From assembly GCF_003105115.1 (NCBI RefSeq), contig NZ_QETH01000013.1, forward strand, positions 23,337 to 87,336: 64,000 nucleotides of DNA, written 5' to 3'. Made by a program: the position numbers and the translations under genes. Every line of letters begins with the position of its first letter. Position 1 is the first letter of the stretch. Below the pieces are notes generated by a model that made no database searches, was not told the origin of the DNA, and saw only the letters and a program-made list of their open reading frames with translations. The DNA comes from Flavobacterium sp. HTF. GTDB taxonomy: Bacteria > Bacteroidota > Bacteroidia > Flavobacteriales > Flavobacteriaceae. Positions 43,119 through 52,806 of the stretch are shown piece by piece.

Positions 43119-45758
43119 ATGAAACTGATTAATACGTATTTAGGCAGATTACTATTGTTGTTTTGCCTAATTTCTGCATCAAACAATGTGTTTGCACAGG
43201 AGAAAAATACCGTTTCGGGAAAAGTTTTCGACGAAACCGGACAAACCGTTCCCGGAGCTAATGTATCCTTAAAAGGAGCAGACCAAAATGTAATTACCGA
43301 TATCAACGGAGCTTATGTATTTTCTAATGTTGCAGCCGGAACTTATACCATCTCTGCAACCAATGTAGGGTATAAAAGCTTTGAGAAACAAATCACCGTA
43401 AAAGAAGGTGAGTCAATAGAAGAAAACCTTTTTCTGGAAACCGAATCACAAAACTTAAAAGAAGTTGTCGTAACGGGATCATCAAGCCCAAGGTCTAAAC
43501 TGGAATCGAGTGTGGCCATCACTACAATGGGAGCAAAAGCAATCGAAGACAGGGCGCCGGCAAGTACGGCAGCATTATTACAGACCATTCCGGGATTTGT
43601 GGTAGAAGCATCCGGGGGAGAAATAGGGAATAACCTTTTTGCAAGAGGAATTCCGTCTGCGGGAGCTTATGAATATGTACAGATTCAGGAAGACGGATTA
43701 CCGGTTTTTGAAGATGGAGCCTTGCAGTTTGCCAATGCCGATACTTTTTACAGACTCGACGAAACCGTAAGCAAAATGGAGGCTGTACGTGGAGGTTCTG
43801 CGTCGATTTTTGCCAACAATGCTCCGGGTGGAATTATCAATTTTATTTCTAAAACAGGACAAAATGATTTTCAGGGAAGAGCCAAATTCTCAACTTCAGA
43901 TTACGGACTTTTCAGAACCGATCTTAATTTATCAGGCGCGCTGATTCAGGATAAACTGTTCTTTAATATTGGAGGTTTTTACAGAGCCGATAACGGAGTA
44001 AGAAACACCGGATTTACAGCCAATAAAGGAGGTCAGATCAAAGGAAACCTGACTTACAAATTCGACGACGGAGATTATTTAAGAGTTAATTTTAAACATC
44101 TGAACGACAGAAATACATTCTATTTGCCAATTCCTTTAAAAAGCAATAATGGAAAAATTGAAGGTATAGACGGCTTTAACCCAAATTATGGAACACTGAC
44201 GTCAGTAAATTTCAGTCATTTGAATGTACCTCAATATGGAGGCGGAACTTTTAGCGCTGACTTAGAAGACGGTTCTCATCCGGTAATCAATTCAATTGGA
44301 GCTGAATTCAAAAAGAAAATTTCGGATAAAGTATCTTTCAAAAATGCCTTCAAACAAACGGCAATCGATTTGAATTACAATGCTATTTTTCCAAACGGAG
44401 GCCCATGGACACAAGATGCGTATGCAACAGATATTCAGAATACCACAGCAGGTAATTTAGCTTACACTTACGTGGATAACGGAGCTGTTGTAGATCCAAA
44501 TGCCCTGATTATGAGAGCAGACCATTGGTACATTCACAAAAAAATGGACAATTTTGCTAATAACTTTTCTTTTTCTTTTGATTTAGATCCTGTAAAACTG
44601 ACTGCCGGTTACTACTATTCGAACTGGAAATCAAATCAGTACTGGAACTGGAACTCGTATCTGGTAAGTGTTTCGGACAATCCGAGATTATTAAACGTAG
44701 AAGACAATACAACAGGTGTAAATCATACATGGAATGGGGTAGAACGAATCACCTGGTTAGAAAGAGATGCACAAACCAAAGGTCTTTTGAATGATGTGTA
44801 TGCCGACGCAGAAATAAAAGCAACGGATAACCTTACTTTTAATGCCGGTTTACGATACAACAAAGACAAATATTCAGGTTACAGGGACAATGCCCGATTC
44901 TTTGCAGAAGATTTAGGTGTAATAGACAATAACACAGCCGATGATGCGGTAACGACAGTAAAAGGAAATCCGTATACTTACTGGAGATATGATGTAAGCG
45001 AATGGTCTTATACTGCTGCGGGAAATTATAAATTTAATGATAATATGGCATCGTATGTTCGCTATAGCCACGGTTTCAGATCGCCAATTGAAGAATCATT
45101 TTATGATAATGCGGCTGATTTGAGCAAACTGGAAAATACGGAAGTCAATCAGTTTGAATTGGGTTACAAGTATTCAAATTCATTTTTCTCGGTAAATGCG
45201 AACTTATTTCACATGAACCTGAAAAACGTTGCTTTTACCGATATCTTATCTGACGGAAGTTCCGAAAACAAATTTGCAGACGTTAACAATATTGGTCTTG
45301 AAGTAGAAACAAATGCAAGATATGAATTCGTAAAACTGAACTTTACATTTACCGTTCAAAAACCGGAATATGATAATTTTACAGGAACAAATGCCGATGG
45401 TTCAACATTTGATTTTAATGGAAATACAGCAAGAAGAATCCCTAAGTTTTTCTGTAACCTAAGACCGGAAGTCGACATTACAAAAGATTTTAGTGCTTAT
45501 GTACAATTCTCTTATTATGACAAAAAGTTTACCAATCAGGATAACAGACAGGTTTTACCGGCATACAAAGAGGTTGGGGCAGGTTTAAATTATACGTACA
45601 ATAACCTTCGTTTTGCAGTTGATGCATCCAACTTATTCAACGAGATTGGTTTAACCGAAGGAGATCCGAGACAAACTACATCTGCCGCCAGCGATGTGTT
45701 TATGGCAAGACCCATTTTAGGACGCGCCTTTAGATTTTCGGTTGCCGTTAATTTTTAG
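43119..45758 (+). CDS. TonB-dependent receptor (trehalose locus)
   Basis: 879 residues. A signal peptide (about 1-27) precedes a carboxypeptidase-D regulatory-like domain (about 33-110), the plug (about 120-235, with PGFVVEASGGE and NNAPGGIINF) and a 22-strand-type barrel ending in Phe (FSVAVNF). It is shorter than SusC proteins and no SusD gene follows, so it is a stand-alone TonB receptor. It should import a sugar across the outer membrane. Controlled by the double LacI operator. Confidence 0.95.
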   Translation: MKLINTYLGRLLLLFCLISASNNVFAQEKNTVSGKVFDETGQTVPGANVSLKGADQNVITDINGAYVFSNVAAGTYTISATNVGYKSFEKQITVKEGESIEENLFLETESQNLKEVVVTGSSSPRSKLESSVAITTMGAKAIEDRAPASTAALLQTIPGFVVEASGGEIGNNLFARGIPSAGAYEYVQIQEDGLPVFEDGALQFANADTFYRLDETVSKMEAVRGGSASIFANNAPGGIINFISKTGQNDFQGRAKFSTSDYGLFRTDLNLSGALIQDKLFFNIGGFYRADNGVRNTGFTANKGGQIKGNLTYKFDDGDYLRVNFKHLNDRNTFYLPIPLKSNNGKIEGIDGFNPNYGTLTSVNFSHLNVPQYGGGTFSADLEDGSHPVINSIGAEFKKKISDKVSFKNAFKQTAIDLNYNAIFPNGGPWTQDAYATDIQNTTAGNLAYTYVDNGAVVDPNALIMRADHWYIHKKMDNFANNFSFSFDLDPVKLTAGYYYSNWKSNQYWNWNSYLVSVSDNPRLLNVEDNTTGVNHTWNGVERITWLERDAQTKGLLNDVYADAEIKATDNLTFNAGLRYNKDKYSGYRDNARFFAEDLGVIDNNTADDAVTTVKGNPYTYWRYDVSEWSYTAAGNYKFNDNMASYVRYSHGFRSPIEESFYDNAADLSKLENTEVNQFELGYKYSNSFFSVNANLFHMNLKNVAFTDILSDGSSENKFADVNNIGLEVETNARYEFVKLNFTFTVQKPEYDNFTGTNADGSTFDFNGNTARRIPKFFCNLRPEVDITKDFSAYVQFSYYDKKFTNQDNRQVLPAYKEVGAGLNYTYNNLRFAVDASNLFNEIGLTEGDPRQTTSAASDVFMARPILGRAFRFSVAVNF

Positions 45759-45785
45759 AGTTTGTTGTTAGTTAATTGATATTTA

Positions 45786-45823
45786 ACCAAATGCTGTTGC
45801 AAAAGACAGCATTTGGTATTTTT
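45786..45823 (+). terminator. Terminator after the TonB receptor gene
   Basis: ACCAAATGCTGT and ACAGCATTTGGT form a perfect 12-bp stem followed by a T-rich run. The MFS-trehalase pair may depend on read-through or its own promoter. Confidence 0.85.
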
Positions 45824-45883
45824 TGTAACTTTATAGGATACCTTCTTTTATAGGCACTTTTATCAAAATAAACCAAGCTGTTA

Positions 45884-47104
45884 ATGAAAAACTTAGGAAT
45901 AAAAATATCCCTTTATCTCAATTATTTTGTCTTTGCTATTCTATTGAACAGCGTTGGCATCGTAATTCTTAAATCGCAAAAAAATTACGGAGTCGATGAA
46001 GTCCAGGCCAGTATTCTGGAAGCCTTTAAAGATATGCCTATTGCAATTGTTTCTTTTTTTATAGCCTCATTTCTCCCCCGGATTGGCTACAAAAAAGCAA
46101 TGCTTACGGGTTTGGCGCTGGTAACTCTGGCCTGTATTTCAATGTATTTCGGAAATTCTTTTGACAATGCGAAGATATTATTTGCGACAGTTGGTGTGTC
46201 TTTTGCTTTGATAAAAGTTTCGGTTTATTCCTTAATTGGTACTGTCACAGAAAATCAGAAAGAGCACAACGCATTGATGAGCAGTATTGAAGGTGTTTTT
46301 ATGATCGGAATTGCACTGGCTTACTTTTTATTTCCGGCTTTTAATAATGAAAATGATCCAAATTCCTGGCTCAATGTATATTGGTTTTTAGCAGGTTTAT
46401 CTGTTGTCTCTTTTTTATTCCTGTTTTTTACCCGATTTGAAGAAACCGCAGTAACAGCCGGAGCCAATTTTACAGATGATTTCCTGCAGATGTTTAAGCT
46501 GATAGCGAAATTGTTAACGGTTATTTTTGTGATAAGTGTCTTTTTATTCGTCATGATCGAGCAGGGAATACTTTCCTGGCTGCCAACCTTTAATACCAAA
46601 GTGCTCCATTTACCGGAAAACATCAGTATTATGATGGCCAGTATACTGGCGATATCACTGGCAGTTGGCCGATTGGTAGCGGGAATTATAACCAAAAAAG
46701 TAAACTGGATCTGGGTTTTAGCTATTTGCGTAATTGCTGCCATGCTAATTGTTTATTTTGTGCTCCCAAATGTGGTTGGACTTGAAGTTAAAAAGATCAA
46801 TACGCTTTCGGATATTCCGTTAATTGCATTTGCATTTCCGTTAATCGGATTGTTTATTGCGCCAATTTATCCTTTGCTGAATTCAATTGTGCTAAGTTCG
46901 CTGCCAAAAAACCTGCAGAGTTCAATGACCGGATTAATCGTTATTTTTTCTGCTTTGGGAGGAACGCTGGGTTCGCGTATAACAGGCTGGTTATTCAAAA
47001 ATGAAGGCCCGGAAAAAGCATTTTATTTCACTCTGATTCCGATGTCTTTATTGTTGATTTCCTTTTTTATTCTCAAAAAAATTACCTCAAAAAATGAAAT
47101 TTAA
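45884..47104 (+). CDS. MFS sugar transporter (trehalose locus)
   Basis: 406 residues, 12 helices, major facilitator superfamily. It lies between a TonB receptor and a trehalase gene, which it overlaps by 11 bp. It should bring the sugar from periplasm to cytoplasm, probably with protons. The family does not itself fix the substrate; trehalose is inferred from context. Confidence 0.92.
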   Translation: MKNLGIKISLYLNYFVFAILLNSVGIVILKSQKNYGVDEVQASILEAFKDMPIAIVSFFIASFLPRIGYKKAMLTGLALVTLACISMYFGNSFDNAKILFATVGVSFALIKVSVYSLIGTVTENQKEHNALMSSIEGVFMIGIALAYFLFPAFNNENDPNSWLNVYWFLAGLSVVSFLFLFFTRFEETAVTAGANFTDDFLQMFKLIAKLLTVIFVISVFLFVMIEQGILSWLPTFNTKVLHLPENISIMMASILAISLAVGRLVAGIITKKVNWIWVLAICVIAAMLIVYFVLPNVVGLEVKKINTLSDIPLIAFAFPLIGLFIAPIYPLLNSIVLSSLPKNLQSSMTGLIVIFSALGGTLGSRITGWLFKNEGPEKAFYFTLIPMSLLLISFFILKKITSKNEI

Positions 47105-48959
47105 ATTACACATAAATCAGACTCTTAGTCAGTTACTGGCTCAGGAAGATACTGATGGCGACAAAAAAATAACCATTGACGACAAAGGCCCAAAAAGCTT
47201 TTTGCTGCAAGATGAAGAAGGTAATTCGATTGCAATTGAAGGAACGTACCAACTTTCGAATTTACTGCAGGAACTGGCATTGTCAAAAAAAGAAAATAGT
47301 GATTTTGCCGAAATCAATTTAGACGAAATCACAGAAGACCCGGTTAAGAGAATTTCACGTAAAATAAAAGACTTATACTGGAATGGACTTACGCGAACAA
47401 TTGACGCGGCCGGAGTAAAAAAAATACTGGAAGACGACAAAATAGAAAATGCCGTTTCGTATTTGTATGTTCCTGCCGGAGATGGATTTGCTTTTGAGTA
47501 TTTTAAAAATTTAGAAGCTTCAAATCCTACGTTAAAAGTAGTTCAGCTTCCGGAAAATATTTCACCTGAATATGTTTTGTCACTGAATAAAAAACCCGGA
47601 ATTTTGGGATTGGCACTTCAGACTAAAAAGGACAAAACCGACGGAATCCCTTTTGTTGTTCCGGGTGGCAGATTTAATGAAATGTACGGTTGGGACAGCT
47701 ATTTTATCACTATGGGACTTTTGATTGATGATAAAACGGATTTGGCTTTTGGCATGGCCGAAAACTTTAAATATCAGATTGATCATTACGGAAAAATCCT
47801 GAACGCGAACAGAAGCTACTATCTGACCCGTACACAGCCGCCATTATACACTTCTTTAATTATTGATATTATAGAAAAATCAAATCCGGATATTTCCTGG
47901 ATCGAAAGACATTTAAAAACGGCAATTAAAGAATACAAAACCGTTTGGATGGAGCAGGGGAAGAGGCTTACCCCAAACGGATTAAACCGTTACAGGGCAG
48001 AAGGAATCGGACTTCCGTTTGAAGTTGAAGAAGGCCATTTTGATGATATCTTAGAAAAATATGCTCCAAAATATAATCTCTCTACAAGGGAATTTGAGAA
48101 GAAATATCTCGAACGTGAAATCTTAGATGCTGACCTGGATCATTACTTTACACATGACAGAAGTATGCGCGAGAGCGGGCATGACACCACCAACAGATTA
48201 GTGGGTATTTGTGCTGATTTAAACACAGTTGCGATCAATAGCCTGCTTTATAAATACGAAACTGATATTTCTTTTTTGATTTCAAATTATTTCAGTGATA
48301 AATTTATTTATAGTAATGATGTTGTTTATTCAGGCGATTACTGGAATCAAAAGGCAGAAGAGCGAAAAGAAAGAATCAATGAATTGTGCTGGAATGAAGA
48401 AACCGGAATTTATTTTGATTATAATTTTAAGCTAAAAGAACAGCATTATTTTGAAGCCGCAACAACATTTTATCCGTTATGGGCAAAAATTGCGACACAG
48501 GAACAGGCTGAAATTTTAGTCCAAAAGACATTGCCGAAATTTAAAATGAAAGGTGGAATCGCCGGAAGTACAAAATTGTCGGTTGCAGGGGTAAGCGAAC
48601 ATGCTCCTGTAAGACAATGGGATTATCCGTTTGGCTGGGCGCCGCATCAGATATTTTTATGGAAAGGGTTATTAAACTATAATTTTCACAATGAAGCGCA
48701 GGAAATGATTTACCGCTGGCTGTGGCTCATAACCCGAAATGCGGTGGATTATAATGGAACCATTCCCGAAAAATTTGACTTGTCTATAAGTTCACACAAG
48801 ATTTTTGCAGAATATGGCAACGTCGGAACCGAGTTTAATTATATCACCGAAGAAGGATTTGGCTGGATGAATGCTTCGTACCAATTTGGTCTCACACTTT
48901 TGAATCCCGATTTAAAGAAAAAATTATCTGATTTGACCGATCCGGATACTCTATTCTAA
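47094..48959 (+). CDS. GH37 trehalase, cytoplasmic
   Basis: 621 residues. Both trehalase signatures are present: PGGRFNEMYGWDSYF (about 188-202) and QWDYPFGWAPHQ. The catalytic Asp is in ESGHDTTNR and the catalytic Glu in NVGTEFNYITEEGFG. There is no signal peptide, so it acts in the cytoplasm, splitting trehalose into two glucose. An extra N-terminal region (about 1-80) contains an EF-hand-like loop DTDGDKKITIDDKG, unusual for GH37. It is translationally coupled to the MFS gene. Confidence 0.95.
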   Translation: MKFKLHINQTLSQLLAQEDTDGDKKITIDDKGPKSFLLQDEEGNSIAIEGTYQLSNLLQELALSKKENSDFAEINLDEITEDPVKRISRKIKDLYWNGLTRTIDAAGVKKILEDDKIENAVSYLYVPAGDGFAFEYFKNLEASNPTLKVVQLPENISPEYVLSLNKKPGILGLALQTKKDKTDGIPFVVPGGRFNEMYGWDSYFITMGLLIDDKTDLAFGMAENFKYQIDHYGKILNANRSYYLTRTQPPLYTSLIIDIIEKSNPDISWIERHLKTAIKEYKTVWMEQGKRLTPNGLNRYRAEGIGLPFEVEEGHFDDILEKYAPKYNLSTREFEKKYLEREILDADLDHYFTHDRSMRESGHDTTNRLVGICADLNTVAINSLLYKYETDISFLISNYFSDKFIYSNDVVYSGDYWNQKAEERKERINELCWNEETGIYFDYNFKLKEQHYFEAATTFYPLWAKIATQEQAEILVQKTLPKFKMKGGIAGSTKLSVAGVSEHAPVRQWDYPFGWAPHQIFLWKGLLNYNFHNEAQEMIYRWLWLITRNAVDYNGTIPEKFDLSISSHKIFAEYGNVGTEFNYITEEGFGWMNASYQFGLTLLNPDLKKKLSDLTDPDTLF

Positions 48960-48964
48960 AATAA

Positions 48965-48997
48965 AAAATCCTGACAAATTAGCTGTCAGGATTTTTT
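48965..48997 (+). terminator. Terminator of the trehalase gene
   Basis: AAATCCTGACA and TGTCAGGATTT form an 11-bp stem followed by T-rich sequence. Confidence 0.85.
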
Positions 48998-49119
48998 GTT
49001 TGCACTGTTTTTTCGGGAAAAGAATTTGTATTACTAAATCTTTCAATGGCTGTTTCCTGAATACAAACCATTATTGACGTATAAAAAGCTATGATAAAGG
49101 AGAGCATCGTCAGGATTGG

Positions 49120-50016
49120 CTAAAATTTGTAATTAACCTGAGCTGATGCGTAAGGTGATAACTGAAACTGGTAATTGTTGTTATTATTGAAAATGTTTTT
49201 GAGGCTTCGTTCTGTAAAATAAGCGGGGCGTGCCGCGCTGATTCCGAGAGTAACCGGAAGCGAGATATTTTTAGTGATTTTAAATTCAGGCCTCAATCCC
49301 GTTACAATGTACTGATGTGTAAAGATGACATCTTTTCCTTCTTTTTTCGTAAGTGCCAATTGTCCGTTTACTTCTCCTATTAGGCTTAAAGTCATGTTTT
49401 TACTTATTTCATAACCAGCAGATAACTGAAATCCGCTTAAAAGTGAAACATTAAAATTATATTTACCCGGAGAATTATAACTGACATATATAGCAGGAAA
49501 TAACATAGGATAACCAAAAGCATTGTTGAAGGCAATTCCGCCTCCGAGATCTAATTTAGAATTGATTTTTTTGATGAAAATTGTACCGGCATTTCCGAGG
49601 ACACTTCTGGCACCCATTTTTGAAATTTTTGTCTGATCCGTATAAATTCCCGCACCTGCAAAGGTGAGCATGCTCCATTTTTTGTTTAGCGGAGCTATGT
49701 TAAACAATGAAAATTGTGCATTGACGATATCAGACAATACCCTATCCTGGGTAAAATCTTTATTGTTCAGAGATGTATAGGAACCGGAAACAGCTATTCC
49801 CCAGACAACGGCAAGACTGTCTTTGTTTATTTTCATCGAAATCGGAATTTTGGCATTTACCTGATAAACGGCAGCAGAACCTTTGCTTTCGCCCAATTTG
49901 TTATTGTTTTCATCCGTGTAATGAGATTCTCCAAAATATTCAGCCTGAACATTTATCTGCGCTTTTGTTTGTGTAACTGCAAGTAATAATAACAAAGTAA
50001 GCAATCCTGTTTTCAT
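49120..50016 (-). CDS. DUF6268-family outer-membrane-type protein
   Basis: 298 residues. A signal peptide (1-19, ending TKAQ) is followed by alternating beta strands with a final Phe (AQVNYKF), which suggests a barrel. It has the layout of DUF6268 proteins. Function unknown. It is divergent from the LytS-type kinase gene, with about 145 bp between starts holding a palindrome, so it may be that system's target. Confidence 0.8.
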   Translation of the reverse strand: MKTGLLTLLLLLAVTQTKAQINVQAEYFGESHYTDENNNKLGESKGSAAVYQVNAKIPISMKINKDSLAVVWGIAVSGSYTSLNNKDFTQDRVLSDIVNAQFSLFNIAPLNKKWSMLTFAGAGIYTDQTKISKMGARSVLGNAGTIFIKKINSKLDLGGGIAFNNAFGYPMLFPAIYVSYNSPGKYNFNVSLLSGFQLSAGYEISKNMTLSLIGEVNGQLALTKKEGKDVIFTHQYIVTGLRPEFKITKNISLPVTLGISAARPAYFTERSLKNIFNNNNNYQFQLSPYASAQVNYKF

Positions 50017-50100
50017 ATTTTATATTTTTAATTTGACAGGACAAAACTATTGTATCCAACAAATGCATTTTTTTGCCTTTGACTAGTGGTCGTGATTTGT

Positions 50101-50143
50101 TGACCAACGGTCAGCCGATGCGATAGAAAATAAATTAATTTTG
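50101..50143 (+). promoter_or_regulatory. Palindrome and -7 element before the third LytS kinase
   Basis: TGACC-AAC-GGTCA at 50101-50113, with a further GGTC just upstream near 50086, then TAATTTTG (50136-50143), an exact -7 element 18 bp before the ATG at 50162. Confidence 0.5.
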
Positions 50144-50161
50144 CAGTTTAACTTCGCAATT

Positions 50162-51190
50162 ATGTTTACTATCAAAAGAGCAAATCTACTTTTCTGGACT
50201 TTTCTGTTCCTCATTGTCCTGCTGCAATTATCACTGTCCACAAGTCCTGCTTTTAGCTTTCCGGTTGCCTTTATACATGCTGTTATTCTCATATTGACTT
50301 TGAGGGTACATGTCTATTTTCTTAATCTTCTGATCAAAAAATATATTTACACACACAACACTGCAGATTTTGTGTTTTCAGCACTATCAATCAGTTTACT
50401 GACCTCGATTTTGCTTACCGCCGAAAGCTATTTTATTACAATTATCATGTTATCTTCGAGTGTTCTTCATGATAATGACATTATTTCTTTATTCTGTGGA
50501 ATGCTGCTGGTAAGCATCCTGATTTCGGGAATGAGTTATTCAATCGAATTATTTAAACAGAATATTGCTTCAGCCAAAAGACATCAGGAATTACGAAATA
50601 GTGTTCTGGAAATGGAGATTGATCATTTAAGAACGCAGCTTAGCCCGCATTTTACGTTTAATATTCTCAATAACCTGCAATTTCTTATTCGTAAAGATCA
50701 GGACGAAGCTTTGGAACTTTTATCGAGGTACAGCAAGATATTACGCTATTATGTATATGAATCCCAAAACAAATGGATCAGGTTAGATGATGAAGTTTCT
50801 TTTCTGAAACATTATTTTGAATTAGAAAAAGACCGTTCCGGTGAAGATCTTGAAATTTCGTGTCAGTGGGATATTCCTGAAAACACACTTCTGATAATTC
50901 CGTTTTTGTTGTCCACTTTTGTAGAAAATGCCTTTAAACATGTTTCCTCTTTTACAGATAAAAAAAATTACATACAGCTTCATGTTTTTCTAAAAGATGA
51001 AAATCAATTGGTTTTAAACATAAAAAATTCAGCGGAATCACATGTACAAAGCCCCAAAAAAGAAGGAGTCGGTTTAAAATATGTAAAGAAAAGACTAGAG
51101 CTGTCTTATCATAATAATTATGAATTAGAACTGACTCAAAATACCGATTCTTATACTGTTCAGCTAATATTAAATCTAACCAACGTATGA
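50162..51190 (+). CDS. LytS-type membrane histidine kinase (third copy)
   Basis: 342 residues from ATG at 50162; a frame starting with TTG at 50141 would begin inside the promoter element. About four N-terminal membrane helices (first ~125 residues) are followed by His_kinase (QLSPHFTFNILNNLQF) and an ATPase domain (NAFKHV, EGVGLKYV). There are no TPRs, unlike the two other LytS kinases here. Overlaps the regulator gene by 4 bp (ATGA). Confidence 0.9.
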   Translation: MFTIKRANLLFWTFLFLIVLLQLSLSTSPAFSFPVAFIHAVILILTLRVHVYFLNLLIKKYIYTHNTADFVFSALSISLLTSILLTAESYFITIIMLSSSVLHDNDIISLFCGMLLVSILISGMSYSIELFKQNIASAKRHQELRNSVLEMEIDHLRTQLSPHFTFNILNNLQFLIRKDQDEALELLSRYSKILRYYVYESQNKWIRLDDEVSFLKHYFELEKDRSGEDLEISCQWDIPENTLLIIPFLLSTFVENAFKHVSSFTDKKNYIQLHVFLKDENQLVLNIKNSAESHVQSPKKEGVGLKYVKKRLELSYHNNYELELTQNTDSYTVQLILNLTNV

Positions 51191-51879
51191 AATGTATCGT
51201 AATTGATGATGAAAGAATCGCCAGGGAAGGTTTGGATTCCTTTATCAAAGAGTTTGATTTTTTAAGTAATGTTGGTGTTTTTTCCAATGCACACCTCGCA
51301 CTCGAAAAACTAAAAAACGAAGCTGTTGACCTGATTTTTTTAGACATAGAAATGCCACTTCTAAATGGGCTGGAATTTGCCAAACTTATTGCTGACAAGC
51401 CTTCGATGATAATTTTTACGACAGCTTATTCCGAATATGCGCTAAAAGGATACAAAGTCAATGCGGTTGATTATTTGTTAAAGCCAATTTTTTTTGAAGA
51501 TTTTAAAGCGGCTGTTTTCAAAGCAAAAAAGATGTACGACCTGATGTATCAGCAGGAACTGATTTCAAAACCTATGTATTTTAAAGAAAACGGTATTACC
51601 ATAAAAGTACAGCCGTCGCAGATTTTGTATATCAAAAGCATGCAGAATTACATCGAAATTTATTCGGAAAACAGCAAAAAAATCATCATCCATCAGACTT
51701 TAAAAAGCATAATGGATGAACTTTCTGAGAATAACTTCTTGCAGATTCACCGTTCTTATATTGTGAATACCAAATATGTAACGCATCTGGAAGGGTTCAC
51801 TTTAAGAATAAGAGAGACAAGTCTGCCGATTGCAAGAAACAGAAAAAACAGCATAATGGAGTGGTTTAAAAACGATTAA
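51187..51879 (+). CDS. LytTR-family response regulator (third copy)
   Basis: 230 residues. The receiver has acidic residues D7-D8-E9, phosphoacceptor Asp in IFLDIEMPLLNG and Lys in LLKPIFFED. The LytTR domain (about 130-228) has FLQIHRSYIVN. Coupled to the kinase gene by ATGA overlap. The divergent DUF6268 gene is a possible target. Confidence 0.93.
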   Translation: MKCIVIDDERIAREGLDSFIKEFDFLSNVGVFSNAHLALEKLKNEAVDLIFLDIEMPLLNGLEFAKLIADKPSMIIFTTAYSEYALKGYKVNAVDYLLKPIFFEDFKAAVFKAKKMYDLMYQQELISKPMYFKENGITIKVQPSQILYIKSMQNYIEIYSENSKKIIIHQTLKSIMDELSENNFLQIHRSYIVNTKYVTHLEGFTLRIRETSLPIARNRKNSIMEWFKND

Positions 51880-51910
51880 AAAGTTTTTTTAAATAAAATA
51901 ATAAATAAAA

Positions 51911-51941
51911 GAATGTTCATTCATTTATTATTTTATCTTTG
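51911..51941 (+). promoter_or_regulatory. TetR operator and promoter for the efflux operon
   Basis: GAATG-TT-CATTC (51911-51922) lies 11 bp upstream of TATCTTTG (51934-51941), an exact -7 element, in front of the ATG at 51957. The arrangement suggests autorepression. Confidence 0.65.
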
Positions 51942-51956
51942 TCAAAAAATAATGGC

Positions 51957-52553
51957 ATGAGAATACGTGATATTGACAAGGAAAAACTGGTTATAGAAAA
52001 GGCAATCGATCAGATTGTCCGGGACGGATTTCAGGGTTTCAGTATGAACAAGCTTGCAAAGGCCTGTAATATCTCGGTAGCAACATTATATATTTACTAT
52101 AAAGACAAGGATGATTTAATTCAGAAAATCGGAGCCAGCGTAGCTCTTGAATTTTTTTCGAGTACGATTAAAAACTTTTCTCCAGATATGTCTTTTGAAG
52201 AAGGATTGTGGATACAATGGGTAAACAGGGCTGAATTTACCATGAAATATCCTAAGAACGTTGCTTTCTTTGAGATTATCAAACACTCGCCACACGGGGA
52301 AATAATATTAAATTCTACTACAAAATTTTCAGATTTCAGGATGATTATGAAACAATTTATAGAGAAGAGTCTGTATAATAATGAGCTAAGCAGCATGTCA
52401 TTTGAAGTTTTTTGGGCCGTTGCTTACGGACCATTATATACGTTATTAAACTTTCATACTGAGGGTAAGAGTATGGGAGGGAAGCCGTTTTCACTTACCG
52501 ATACAATGATGAAAGAAGCTTTTGATGCCACAATAAAAGCTTTAAAACCATGA
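51957..52553 (+). CDS. TetR-family regulator
   Basis: 198 residues from ATG at 51957 (MRIRDIDKEKL). The TTG at 51939 that opens a longer frame is part of the promoter element. Helix-turn-helix GFSMNKLAKACNISVATLYIYYKDK. First gene of a three-gene unit with an HMA-like protein and an MFS exporter, which it probably represses. Confidence 0.92.
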   Translation: MRIRDIDKEKLVIEKAIDQIVRDGFQGFSMNKLAKACNISVATLYIYYKDKDDLIQKIGASVALEFFSSTIKNFSPDMSFEEGLWIQWVNRAEFTMKYPKNVAFFEIIKHSPHGEIILNSTTKFSDFRMIMKQFIEKSLYNNELSSMSFEVFWAVAYGPLYTLLNFHTEGKSMGGKPFSLTDTMMKEAFDATIKALKP

Positions 52554-52559
52554 AAAATT

Positions 52560-52787
52560 ATGGAACCAAATTTAAATACCATACATATTTTTAAAACCAA
52601 TATTAAAAAAACAGAGCCGGGTTGTGTGATGCACGAAACGCTTGACAGTCACAATGCTATACAACAATGGAGTATCGATCATGAAGACGTGGATTGTGTA
52701 TTGCGCGTAGTTTCAGAAACGCTTCAGCCCAAGGCAATTATAAAAATCATCAATGATCTTGGCCACGAATGCCAGGAATTGAATTAA
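52560..52787 (+). CDS. HMA-like small protein lacking the metal-binding CxxC
   Basis: 75 residues with the ferredoxin-like pattern of heavy-metal-associated domains: IHIFKTNI in strand 1, WSIDHEDVDCVLRV in the middle, IIKIINDLGHECQEL at the end. The first loop has a single Cys (EPGCVMHE) where metal chaperones have CxxC, so metal binding is doubtful. Six bp after the TetR stop and 19 bp before the MFS start. Confidence 0.72.
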   Translation: MEPNLNTIHIFKTNIKKTEPGCVMHETLDSHNAIQQWSIDHEDVDCVLRVVSETLQPKAIIKIINDLGHECQELN

Positions 52788-52806
52788 CCAAGACAACCAA
52801 ATTAAA

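Noticed and set aside
43119..45758. SusC/SusD nutrient-uptake locus
   Set aside because: The receptor is shorter than SusC proteins and no SusD lipoprotein follows; an MFS and trehalase do.
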